Part shown: one piece after another, positions 1-7,454 of the stretch
Position numbering within the stretch: position 1 is the first letter of the stretch
Layout: each line of letters begins with the position of its first letter
Source: Bacilli bacterium
GTDB taxonomy: Bacteria; Bacillota_I; Bacilli_A; RF39; UBA660
Length of the DNA: 9,795 nucleotides
Reading direction: 5' to 3'
Assembly (NCBI GenBank): GCA_024683115.1
Contig: JAIKYM010000034.1
Coordinates: forward strand, 1 to 9,795
The notes under the pieces: generated by a model
The model's input: only the letters and a program-made list of their open reading frames with translations
Databases searched by the model: none
What the model was told of the DNA's origin: nothing
Program-made: the position numbers and the translations under genes

Positions 1-4
1 GACT

Positions 5-2428
5 CTATCCCTTGATAACTATGTTAACTATTTTACCTTTAATAACAATAACCTTTACTATTTCTTTTCCTTCAGTAAATTTAACTACATTTTCATGTGC
101 TAAAGCTTTTTCTTTAATTGAATCTTCAGCTTCATCTTGAGATATTTCAATAGTACCTCTTAATTTACCATTTACTTGTACACCAATTGAAATAGTATCA
201 TCTATTGTCTTAGATTCATCGTAAGTTGGCCAAGCTTCATAAGCTATAGTTTCAGTGTGTCCTAATCTTTCCCACATTTCTTCAGTGATATGTGGAGCAA
301 TTGGATTTAATAATTTAACAAAACCTTCAGCATATTCTTTAGGGAATACATCTTCTTTATAAACAGCATTTATAAATACCATCATTTCAGAAATAGCTGT
401 ATTGAATCCTAATGCTTCAAAGTCATTTGTTACTTTCTTAACCATCTTGTTATATGGTACTTCAAGATTCTTGTTTTCTTCATCTTTTACTTTACCATCT
501 TCAACAACTGCTCTCCAAACTCTATCTAAGAATTTACGAGCACCTTCAACACCTTGATTACTCCAAGGTTTAGAAGCTTCAAGTGGTCCCATAAACATTT
601 CATATAATCTTAAAGTATCTGCACCATATTGATTAACAACATCAGACGGATTAACTACGAACTCTGGGAAACGTTTTCCCATCTTAATACCATTTGAACC
701 TAAAATCATTCCTTGATGAACAAGCTTTTTAAATGGTTCTTTAACTGGAGATAATCCTTTATCATATAAGAAGTTATTCCAAATTCTTGAATACATTAAG
801 TGTCCAACAGCATGTTCAGGTCCACCTATATATAAGTCTACTGGCATCCAATGTTTAAGTAATTCTTGATTAGCAAATTCTTCATCATTATGAGGATCAA
901 TATATCTTAAGAAATACCAAGATGATCCAGCAGAACCAGGCATTGTAGAAGTTTCTCTTATACCTTTAACTCCATTTTTATCATATTGTTTCCACTCTAC
1001 AGCATTTTCAAGTGGAGCTTTTCCATTATGACCTTGATAATCATCAAGTACTGGAAGTTCAAGTGGTAATTCTTCATCTGGTAATACATAATTTGTTCCA
1101 TCATCACAATGAACAATTGGAACAGGTTCTCCCCAATATCTTTGACGAGCAAATATCCACTCTCTAAATTTATAATTAATTGTTTTTCTAGCAATTCCTT
1201 CATTAACTAATTTATCAGTTATAACTTCTTTAGCTTCTTCAACTGTTAATCCAGTGAATTCTTCAGAATTAACTAACTTGCACCCTTTTCCAAGGTAATC
1301 ATATTTTTCAAATGCTTGTTCAGCAATATTTCCACCTTCAATAACTTCAATTATTTCTAGGTTATGTTCTTTAGCATATTCAAAGTCTCTTTGATCATGT
1401 GCTGGAACTGCCATAACTGCACCTGTTCCATAATCACCTAATACGAAATCACCTAAGAAGATAGGTACTTCTTCTCCATTAATAGGATTAATAGCTTTAA
1501 CACCTTTAACTTCTACACCAGATTTACCTTTATTTAATTCAGTTCTATCCATAGCAGACTTCTTAGCTGTTTCATCTATATAAGCTTGTACTTCTTCTTT
1601 ATTTTCTACTCTATCCATTAATTCTTGGATTAGTTTTCCATCTGGAGCAATAACAAAGAATGTAATACCATATACTGTTTCAATACATGTAGTAAATATT
1701 GAAAATTTACCACCACCAGCAATGTCAACATCCATTTCAACACCAGTTGATTTACCTATCCAATTCTTTTGCATTTCTTTTGTTGAAACAGGCCAATCAA
1801 GTTCATCTAATCCTTCAAGTAATCTTTCAGCGAACTTAGGTTGATCAATACAAAGTTGTTTCATATTCTTACGAACAACTGGGAATCCACCACGTTCTGA
1901 TTTTCCATCAATTACTTCATCATTAGATAATACTGTACCTAATTCTTCACACCAGTTAACTGGCATATCTACATATTTTGCATATCCATCTTTATATAAT
2001 TGTTTAAAAATCCATTGAGTCCATTTATAGTATGAAGGATCTGATGTAGCTATACATCTATCCCAATCATAATCAAAACCTAATTCTTTTAATTGTTTAG
2101 AGAATGTTTCAATATTCTTTTCTGTAAATCCTGCGGGATGATTACCAGTTTGAACAGCATATTGTTCAGCAGGTAAACCAAATGAATCATATCCCATTGG
2201 ATGTAATACATTGTATCCTTGCATTCTTTTCATACGTGATACTATATCTGTTGCTGTATATCCTTCTGGATGTCCTGCATGAAGTCCTACACCAGATGGA
2301 TATGGAAACATATCTAACGCATAAAATTTAGGCTTAGAAAAATCCCAAACATCAGTTTTAAATGTTTTATTCTTTTCCCAATAATCTTGCCATTTTTTTT
2401 CAATCTTTCTTGTTTCTTCAATTTCCAT
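5..2428 (-). CDS. leuS: Leucyl-tRNA synthetase (LeuRS, class Ia)
   Basis: Cytoplasmic enzyme that charges tRNA-Leu with leucine. The 807-aa length is usual for bacterial LeuRS. Visible in order: HIGH-type signature HAGH at residues 50-53 within a PYPSG...GHPEGYTATD context; the CP1 editing insertion (roughly 225-415) with the threonine-rich stretch TTCIET at 246-251 and GTGAVMAVPAHDQRD, whose Asp near 345 contacts the amino group of the mischarged amino acid in known LeuRS; the catalytic-core segment containing SAGSSWYFLRYIDP; a KMSKS-equivalent reading KMGKR at 582-586; an anticodon-binding helical domain; and a C-terminal domain starting VQVNGKLRG. ATG start is supported by GAAGGA at 2435-2440, six bases upstream. 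Stop is TAG. Expression is controlled by the T-box leader just upstream. Odd points: the usual editing sequence TTRPDT (or TTRCDT) is TTCIET, and the second signature has G and R in place of both Ser. Function is certain; editing strength is not. Confidence 0.98.
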   Translation of the reverse strand: MEIEETRKIEKKWQDYWEKNKTFKTDVWDFSKPKFYALDMFPYPSGVGLHAGHPEGYTATDIVSRMKRMQGYNVLHPMGYDSFGLPAEQYAVQTGNHPAGFTEKNIETFSKQLKELGFDYDWDRCIATSDPSYYKWTQWIFKQLYKDGYAKYVDMPVNWCEELGTVLSNDEVIDGKSERGGFPVVRKNMKQLCIDQPKFAERLLEGLDELDWPVSTKEMQKNWIGKSTGVEMDVDIAGGGKFSIFTTCIETVYGITFFVIAPDGKLIQELMDRVENKEEVQAYIDETAKKSAMDRTELNKGKSGVEVKGVKAINPINGEEVPIFLGDFVLGDYGTGAVMAVPAHDQRDFEYAKEHNLEIIEVIEGGNIAEQAFEKYDYLGKGCKLVNSEEFTGLTVEEAKEVITDKLVNEGIARKTINYKFREWIFARQRYWGEPVPIVHCDDGTNYVLPDEELPLELPVLDDYQGHNGKAPLENAVEWKQYDKNGVKGIRETSTMPGSAGSSWYFLRYIDPHNDEEFANQELLKHWMPVDLYIGGPEHAVGHLMYSRIWNNFLYDKGLSPVKEPFKKLVHQGMILGSNGIKMGKRFPEFVVNPSDVVNQYGADTLRLYEMFMGPLEASKPWSNQGVEGARKFLDRVWRAVVEDGKVKDEENKNLEVPYNKMVKKVTNDFEALGFNTAISEMMVFINAVYKEDVFPKEYAEGFVKLLNPIAPHITEEMWERLGHTETIAYEAWPTYDESKTIDDTISIGVQVNGKLRGTIEISQDEAEDSIKEKALAHENVVKFTEGKEIVKVIVIKGKIVNIVIKG

Positions 2429-2448
2429 ATATTTTCCTTCTTTCTAAA

Positions 2449-2490
2449 TAAAAAAGGCCACGATATCTCCAAAGGACGAGAATATCGTGG
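2449..2490 (-). terminator. T-box attenuator terminator of leuS
   Basis: Inverted repeat with 9-bp perfect arms, CCACGATAT (2482-2490) and ATATCGTGG (2458-2466), followed by CC and a run of U on the minus strand. The 5' arm overlaps the end of the conserved T-box sequence, as expected when terminator and antiterminator are mutually exclusive. It should stop transcription when tRNA-Leu is charged. Confidence 0.92.
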
Positions 2491-2640
2491 TACCACCTTA
2501 ATTACTTCTTATTACAATGATAAAGGTATTAAACCATCCACATCAGAAACCTAATTCATAAATTACTTAACCATTCACTTACACCAACCGTGAACTCTCT
2601 TTAGGTATTTTCATTTATTACTACCTTTTCCTCATTTGCT
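2449..2640 (-). promoter_or_regulatory. T-box leader (tRNA-Leu sensing) of leuS
   Basis: Leader RNA of about 210 nt between the leuS promoter and leuS. The T-box core TAAGGTGGTACCACG is at 2486-2500; its UGGU can pair with the ACCA end of tRNA-Leu (discriminator A). An upstream TACCTTT (2522-2528) can pair with AAGGT of the core to form the antiterminator. Stem I shows an AGTA specifier-loop-type motif, AGAGAG followed by a TTCAC/GTGAA distal stem, and a pairing ATAAAT/ATTTAT. On the 3' side this is followed by GAA-UUA-GG, placing a UUA leucine specifier codon at 2552-2554. Uncharged tRNA-Leu should therefore stabilise the antiterminator and allow leuS transcription. The class is certain; the specifier assignment comes from hand folding and agrees with the downstream gene. 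Confidence 0.93.
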
Positions 2641-2648
2641 TACAAACG

Positions 2649-2677
2649 ATTATACTAAACTTCTGCCATATATTCAA
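2649..2677 (-). promoter_or_regulatory. Promoter of the leuS T-box transcript
   Basis: -35 TTGAAT (2672-2677), 17-bp spacer, -10 TATAAT (2649-2654), with a start expected near 2642, just before the T-box stem I. The -35 and spacer lie in the last codons of the upstream GH31 gene, and the -10 immediately follows that gene's TAG stop. Confidence 0.8.
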
Positions 2678-5066
2678 GAAGTTTTATGAATAAGTTAATA
2701 TATTTATTAGGTACGCCTTGTCTACCTAATTTACGTACTTCAATACGTTTATGTTTAATTTCAGAATCACTTAAGATAACAGCACCAATTTTTTCTTTTA
2801 ACTTGGTTTCAATTGGTAAGTCATTTAAGATAGATTCAATATCATCATTAACGATACGTAATGCATCAAATTCAATATCTTTACCCTTACAATTAATTGT
2901 TATTTGTTTAATTGTAGATAAAGATGGTAATTCAACTACGAAATCATTATCATCTATATAAGTATTAATACCTTTTACTTTTTCAGTTCCACAATGAACT
3001 ACAACATCATCAGGTTCCTTAGTATTTCTAAATCTAATTCTATATGCACGATAATCAGGAATAATACCAGATTTACCAGCTATAGGTCTAATAGCTACAG
3101 TAAAGTTATTCTTTTGATATGCATAATCTATATCTGTAACAATAAAATATCCTTTTTCGAATAAAGATGATATTCCGTCGTCTTCATACATCTCATATGT
3201 TGATGATGCTCCAGGGAATACTTGTATTTCCATATTCTTTGGAGGTTTTGTATCATTTAAGTTCTTTTCATCTAGTATTGCCATTGGAATAATTGTTCCT
3301 TGTTTAGCAAATACTGGATAGTCTTCTCTTTTATAGAATGTAGTATAACGTCTACCACCATTGTAACGTTTACCATTAGTAAAGTCATACCATACACCTT
3401 CTGGTAAATATAGTCTTTGTACAGTTCTTTCCATGATTGGATCTTGTTTAGTTGTTATAGGAGCAACTAATAAGTTAGAACCAAAGTAATATTCATTCTT
3501 ATATAAAGGTTCATCAAATATTTCAGGATACTTATAATACAATGGTTGTACTAGAGGTAAACCTGATCTTGAGTATCTATAAGCTTCACTATATAAATAT
3601 GGTATAAGCGAATGTCTTAATCTTAAATATTGAGTAACTATAGAAGATGTAGTAATATCCCATCTCCATGGTTCTCTCTTATAATACTTACCTTCATCAG
3701 CAGATAATCTTAATATTGGTGAGAAACATCCGAATTGTACAAATCTTGCATATAACTCTGGGTCTTCCATACCACCTGTATATCCACCTATATCATTAGA
3801 TATCCAAGATAAACCTATGTTAGATGCTGTTGAATTAAATTGAGGCATCATATCTAAGTTTTTCCAAGATACTTGAGTTTGTCCAGTATAAATAATTGGA
3901 TATTTATGTTGAGCTACACCAGCACTTCTAGCTAATACTATTCCACGTCTATTTAAGATTTGTTTAAAATCATTAAAATGATATGAAGTTAAAGCTCTAA
4001 GTGACGCTAAATCATCTGGATTATTATAATCTATCCAGAAGAAATCAACACCATAATTCATAAGTGGATGGATTAAATAATCGAAGTATGCTCCTACTGT
4101 ATTTGGATTAAAGACATTAAATGGAAGTATACCTTGTTTATTTTCTTGTAATCCTGATGCTTTTTTAAATGGTAAGAAATAATCTTCTTTATTTGATATT
4201 CCTTCCATAGGATTTATTTTTACAGAGAATCTAATATTCTTACTATGTAAGAAGTCAGCTACTCTTTTTGGTTTCTTAATTAAATCTAGATTAAATGATA
4301 ATCCTGATTGCATTCTACCATTTACTCTATGCCATGAGTCACCAAGCATAAAAATTGAAATAGGAATTTTATACTTGTTAAATTGGAATACTAACTTTTC
4401 AATTCCTTTAGAATTATATTCAATATTTCTATTCCACCAAACCCCTAATGAATAACGTGGAACTAATGCAGGGAAACCTGTTAGTGTAAAATAATCTCTT
4501 AAAGCTGCACCAAAGTCTCTCTTATACATGAATACATATACATCTATTCTTTTATCAGTTCTTTTACCTAAAGAACCATCTGCATTATAGATTAAAGAAT
4601 TTGAATCATCGATAGAAGTAAAACCATCTGTAGAATATAAACCTTTACCAAACTTAGCTTTACCATCTGCTCCATCTAGCATATATGTTGTTCCACCAAA
4701 GTTTCTTACTTCTGGATGGTTCATATACCAGTATTTATCAGTGTCATTAAGTTCAACTCTTAAGTTTTGATCTGGTGATACTTTTGAACCTATGTAAGAT
4801 TGTTCTTTTAAATATGTAATTGTGAAATAGTCAGTTTTAACAGTTAAATACTTAGTATCCTCTTTCTTCTCAAATTGAACAACTGGGAAGTTACGATTAG
4901 CTACTAATTCTGTTGGTCTATCCTCAAATTCACCATTAGTTGAATATTCAAATCTAATAAGTAAAGGACTTAATATAGTTATTCTATACGTCTTACCTTT
5001 AATTACTGATTGAGGATTTGGTAAAACTTTTTTCATATCAATTTTAAAATGTTCTTGTAATGGCAT
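2655..5066 (-). CDS. Glycoside hydrolase family 31 protein with altered active site
   Basis: 803 aa from ATG at 5066. This start is preferred over GTG at 5075 because AAAGGTGAT (5071-5079) is a textbook SD for the ATG and would itself contain the GTG. There is no signal peptide or membrane segment, so the protein is probably cytoplasmic. Visible order: N-terminal beta-sandwich with GLYSTDGF and DDS (a 'KGLxSRDGW..DDS'-like signature); (beta/alpha)8 barrel beginning near LGVWWNR; nucleophile segment FFWIDYNN with Asp346; ARSAG with Arg380; then TGQTQVSW, SNDIGGYTGG and QFGCFSPILRLS; C-terminal beta domains and a roughly 65-residue charged helical tail. GH31 enzymes cleave alpha-glucosides or related alpha-glycosides by a retaining mechanism. 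Compared with the family, the acid/base Asp is Gln396, HDIGG is NDIGG (Asn424), RLH is RLS (Ser455), and the -1 subsite Asp is Gly242. Fold assignment is firm; hydrolase activity is doubtful. It could be a pseudoenzyme or a subfamily with a different reaction. No terminator follows it. Confidence 0.9.
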   Translation of the reverse strand: MPLQEHFKIDMKKVLPNPQSVIKGKTYRITILSPLLIRFEYSTNGEFEDRPTELVANRNFPVVQFEKKEDTKYLTVKTDYFTITYLKEQSYIGSKVSPDQNLRVELNDTDKYWYMNHPEVRNFGGTTYMLDGADGKAKFGKGLYSTDGFTSIDDSNSLIYNADGSLGKRTDKRIDVYVFMYKRDFGAALRDYFTLTGFPALVPRYSLGVWWNRNIEYNSKGIEKLVFQFNKYKIPISIFMLGDSWHRVNGRMQSGLSFNLDLIKKPKRVADFLHSKNIRFSVKINPMEGISNKEDYFLPFKKASGLQENKQGILPFNVFNPNTVGAYFDYLIHPLMNYGVDFFWIDYNNPDDLASLRALTSYHFNDFKQILNRRGIVLARSAGVAQHKYPIIYTGQTQVSWKNLDMMPQFNSTASNIGLSWISNDIGGYTGGMEDPELYARFVQFGCFSPILRLSADEGKYYKREPWRWDITTSSIVTQYLRLRHSLIPYLYSEAYRYSRSGLPLVQPLYYKYPEIFDEPLYKNEYYFGSNLLVAPITTKQDPIMERTVQRLYLPEGVWYDFTNGKRYNGGRRYTTFYKREDYPVFAKQGTIIPMAILDEKNLNDTKPPKNMEIQVFPGASSTYEMYEDDGISSLFEKGYFIVTDIDYAYQKNNFTVAIRPIAGKSGIIPDYRAYRIRFRNTKEPDDVVVHCGTEKVKGINTYIDDNDFVVELPSLSTIKQITINCKGKDIEFDALRIVNDDIESILNDLPIETKLKEKIGAVILSDSEIKHKRIEVRKLGRQGVPNKYINLFIKLLEYMAEV

Positions 5067-5092
5067 ACGTATCACCTTTTAACCCTATTATT

Positions 5093-5120
5093 ATCATAAT
5101 TAATGATATCATATAAACAA
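5093..5120 (-). promoter_or_regulatory. Weak candidate promoter of the GH31 gene
   Basis: Possible -35 TTGTTT (5115-5120) and -10 TATGAT (5093-5098) with a 16-bp spacer. The -35 lies in the T-run of the preceding terminator. The spacer contains the 10-bp palindrome ATGATATCAT (5103-5112), which could be an operator. The region is very AT-rich, so chance matches are likely. Confidence 0.35.
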
Positions 5121-5149
5121 AAAAAAAGATAGATTGTTCTATCTTTTTT
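5119..5149 (-). terminator. Rho-independent terminator after the surface-protein pair
   Basis: A 12-bp perfect stem (six A, GATAGA, pairing with TCTATC, six T) with a four-base ACAA loop on the minus strand, continuing into a run of nine T. It starts eight bases after the stop of the 148-aa gene and ends the two-gene secreted module. Confidence 0.9.
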
Positions 5150-5156
5150 AATGTTA

Positions 5157-5603
5157 TTATTTTTTCTTCTTAGTTAATATAACAACAACTATACCTATAC
5201 CGATTAATGCAATACCAGCAATAATACCATATGTATAGATTGAATCACCTGTTGGTGGGTTTGATTGAGCTTCAGCTATAGTATCAATTGTAACTGTAGC
5301 ACCTTTAACAATTCCACCTTCATAGTTAGCACATCTTACTTCATATTCACCATTTGAATCTGCAGTAAAATTACCACTGAATGCATCTTCATCAACTGAA
5401 GTTGAGAAATCATCTAATTCTTCATCATTGCTATTATATAGCTTACATTTAACAGCTGTTGAACCACCAACAGTTGTTCCTGAATAATTAATAGTTGTAC
5501 CATCAGCAGTAGCAGTTACACTTTCTACATCAGGTGATACAGCAGCATTAGCTATAACTGGGAATAAGAATAATCCAATAATTAATAAACCAAGTTTTTT
5601 CAT
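5157..5603 (-). CDS. Small surface protein with signal peptide and NPPTG sorting-type tail
   Basis: 148 aa. Residues 1-20 form a Sec signal peptide (KK, hydrophobic core, ANA with cleavage after Ala20). Residues about 21-110 are rich in T, S, G, D and short beta-strand patterns, with two cysteines (Cys53, Cys91); the GEYEVRC context resembles an Ig-like strand, so one disulfide is plausible. The C-terminus is NPPTGD (115-120), a hydrophobic helix (about 122-143) and KKKK, the three-part layout of a sortase substrate with Asn in place of the Leu of LPXTG. Inferred role: a short cell-surface protein attached by a sortase, or at least membrane-anchored. Its ATG is one base after the stop of the upstream 579-aa gene and its SD AGGGGAGG (5610-5617) lies inside that gene, so the two are almost certainly co-transcribed and translationally coupled. 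I recognise no family name. Confidence 0.85.
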   Translation of the reverse strand: MKKLGLLIIGLFLFPVIANAAVSPDVESVTATADGTTINYSGTTVGGSTAVKCKLYNSNDEELDDFSTSVDEDAFSGNFTADSNGEYEVRCANYEGGIVKGATVTIDTIAEAQSNPPTGDSIYTYGIIAGIALIGIGIVVVILTKKKK

Positions 5604-5604
5604 A

Positions 5605-7344
5605 TTATTCCTCCCCTGTATAGATGTTTGCTAAAACACCTTCGCCTGATCCAGTAAATGCACCAGCATAAGTTGTATCAGTACTTCCTTTATATTCTGC
5701 ATTTAAATAAATCTTTTTAATTTGTCTATCTTCACCATCATTTAATTCATAACGGAATGAAGCTTTCTTTAATCCTTTACCAGTAGGTACATTTGGATCT
5801 GATGAAACTGATTCATCTACTTCATATACATCTGCAATGTTTCCTAGTCCATCATCAATTCCTTTTGATGCTACTAATTTTACTCTCTTTGTTGAGCCAT
5901 CTTTATAATAAATCTTAGCAGTTAATTCAAAATCACTATAAGATTTATTCTTATCAAAATAGAAATCAGCATTTAAATATGGCTTATTATCTCTATTAAT
6001 GAAATATCCATCTATAGTATATCTCTTAATCATAAAGTAAGATTCTCCACCATTTGAATCAGTTGCTTTAAATACTACTTGATCATAGTAATTTGAACTA
6101 AATGTTAATTTCCATTCATTATCTACTTTTTGAATTTTAACAGCAGTTGCAGGTACATCTAATGCTTCAAGTTTAGTAATGTTGAATCCATTGTAACCTA
6201 ATACTTTAATATTAACTGTTTTTTCTAGTAATATTGTATCAATGCCAGTTGGATTGTCTTTAGTTGTTCCTGAAATATCATATTGATCTCTTTTAATAAA
6301 TGGATTAGCCCATTCAGCTGGATAATAAGATAAATCATCTAAACTACCAATTGATACACCTTTGTAATCATCATTATAAATAACTACTTTAAAGTTTCTA
6401 TCACCATATGAAACATATGAATTGTTATATGTAGGTTCTCCTACAGGTTTTAATTGTGCTCTTGCTACCCATACACCTTTTCGAGTTGCAGCAAAATCAT
6501 TAACACACTCTTCAAATTCTTCTCTAGTTTTTCCATCTTTAGTACAATAATTCGAAGTTTCAGCTTCTTCTTCATATTGTCTCATATCTACTGGATCACC
6601 AATAATATCTTTAGGATCAACTTCACTCCAAGTAATTGTAGAAATTCCCTTATATGCTTTATAAGCAGTTACCCATGCGTCAAATTTAGCATCAGTTGAG
6701 AAGAATTTATATTTAGCATTAACATCAAATACTTCATTATTAGTTTCACTTTTTACTCCTGATGCTGGATAGAATGTACTATTACCATCATCAAAGTTAG
6801 GTATGTTATCAAAATGTTTATAACATACACCACCATTTTTACAAGACCAAATTAAATAAGCCTTTCCATCAAAATGTGGTTCATTATTATTATTATTATT
6901 GTTATTGTTGTTATTATTGTTGTTAATATGTTGTTTAATATCAAAATCTGTACTTGCAGAAATAACAGTATTGTTATTTACAACAGCCTCAGGATTTCCA
7001 TAAGTTAAATCAATCATATCAAACGCATATTCAAGACGTACATTTTCACGATTATGTACAGTTACAGTACACACTGATGTAGTACATGAATAATCAGCTT
7101 CTGCTGTAATATCAGCTTCTCCATTTCTTATAACAATAAATGTTCCGCCTTCAGCACCAACATTATTTACTTGTACACCTTTTCCACCATTACCTGTGGC
7201 TAAAGTATATCTATTAGTGTCTTCAACACTAAATTTTAATACAATATCAGCTACTTGTGCTAATACTGTAAGTGGCATAAATATATGTGCCATTAAAGAT
7301 AAGATTAAACATAAATTTAAAACCTTACACAATTTTTTCCCCAT
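5605..7344 (-). CDS. Large secreted protein with poly-Asn tract, function unknown
   Basis: 579 aa. ATG start has a strong AGGAGG (7351-7356) six bases upstream. Residues 1-29 form a signal peptide (GKK start, long hydrophobic stretch, VLA with likely cleavage after Ala29). The mature protein is beta-rich and aromatic. An N-terminal domain (about 30-135) is followed by 14 Asn (141-154) and a longer C-terminal region. Apart from two cysteines in the signal peptide, the six cysteines come in three pairs: Cys87/Cys92, Cys168/Cys174 and Cys267/Cys280, suggesting disulfides outside the cell. There is no C-terminal membrane segment, sorting motif or lipobox, so it is released or held by a partner. 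The NPPTG-tailed protein encoded one base downstream is the obvious candidate partner. I see no catalytic signature and recognise no family. A promoter stands upstream; the next terminator lies after the 148-aa gene. Confidence 0.85.
   Translation of the reverse strand: MGKKLCKVLNLCLILSLMAHIFMPLTVLAQVADIVLKFSVEDTNRYTLATGNGGKGVQVNNVGAEGGTFIVIRNGEADITAEADYSCTTSVCTVTVHNRENVRLEYAFDMIDLTYGNPEAVVNNNTVISASTDFDIKQHINNNNNNNNNNNNNNEPHFDGKAYLIWSCKNGGVCYKHFDNIPNFDDGNSTFYPASGVKSETNNEVFDVNAKYKFFSTDAKFDAWVTAYKAYKGISTITWSEVDPKDIIGDPVDMRQYEEEAETSNYCTKDGKTREEFEECVNDFAATRKGVWVARAQLKPVGEPTYNNSYVSYGDRNFKVVIYNDDYKGVSIGSLDDLSYYPAEWANPFIKRDQYDISGTTKDNPTGIDTILLEKTVNIKVLGYNGFNITKLEALDVPATAVKIQKVDNEWKLTFSSNYYDQVVFKATDSNGGESYFMIKRYTIDGYFINRDNKPYLNADFYFDKNKSYSDFELTAKIYYKDGSTKRVKLVASKGIDDGLGNIADVYEVDESVSSDPNVPTGKGLKKASFRYELNDGEDRQIKKIYLNAEYKGSTDTTYAGAFTGSGEGVLANIYTGEE
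6883..6924 (-). repeat. In-frame AAT/AAC trinucleotide repeat coding for 14 Asn
   Basis: Fourteen consecutive Asn codons: mixed AAC and AAT in the 5' part, then six pure AAT. It lies between two presumed domains of the 579-aa secreted protein. Being a triplet repeat, slippage would change linker length without breaking the frame. Confidence 0.95.
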
Positions 7345-7367
7345 ATCGTTCCTCCTATTATAATTTA

Positions 7368-7396
7368 ATTATAAGTAATCAATAATATAAATGCAA
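7368..7396 (-). promoter_or_regulatory. Promoter of the two-gene secreted module
   Basis: -35 TTGCAT (7391-7396), 17-bp spacer, -10 TATAAT (7368-7373), about 24 bases before the start codon of the 579-aa gene and downstream of the parE terminator. A second TATAAT at 7357-7362 is too close to the SD to serve with a normal leader. Confidence 0.6.
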
Positions 7397-7426
7397 TACA
7401 TCATAAGATATTATTTTTTTATATAC

Positions 7427-7454
7427 AAAAAAGATATAGTAAAAACTATATCTT
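7427..7454 (-). terminator. Rho-independent terminator of parE, overlapping the stop codon
   Basis: 10-bp perfect stem AAGATATAGT / ACTATATCTT (7445-7454 and 7431-7440) with a four-base loop, followed by T's. The first arm contains the last codons and TAG stop of parE, so the terminator is built into the end of the coding sequence. Confidence 0.85.

Noticed and set aside
997..1203. Minus-strand ORF within leuS
   Set aside because: Out-of-frame shadow of the leuS core; the conserved frame is uninterrupted.
2314..2496. Minus-strand ORF overlapping the T-box and leuS start
   Set aside because: Runs through the terminator hairpin and the leuS 5' end in another frame; better explained as leader RNA plus leuS.
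2686..2961. Plus-strand ORF of 91 codons
   Set aside because: Antisense to the conserved 3' end of the GH31 gene; no SD, no recognisable protein features.
5067..5075. GTG start for the GH31 gene giving three more residues
   Set aside because: The GTG is part of the SD sequence AAAGGTGAT for the ATG at 5064-5066.
6454..6699. Plus-strand ORF rich in Ser, Phe and Ile
   Set aside because: Its composition is what the antisense of the Glu/Lys-rich secreted protein gives; no SD or promoter.
6883..6930. Possible CRISPR or tandem-repeat array
   Set aside because: A simple triplet repeat with no spacer structure, wholly inside a coding frame.
7357..7362. Second TATAAT as the -10 of the secreted module
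   Set aside because: It lies directly before the SD, so the transcript would begin inside or after the SD.
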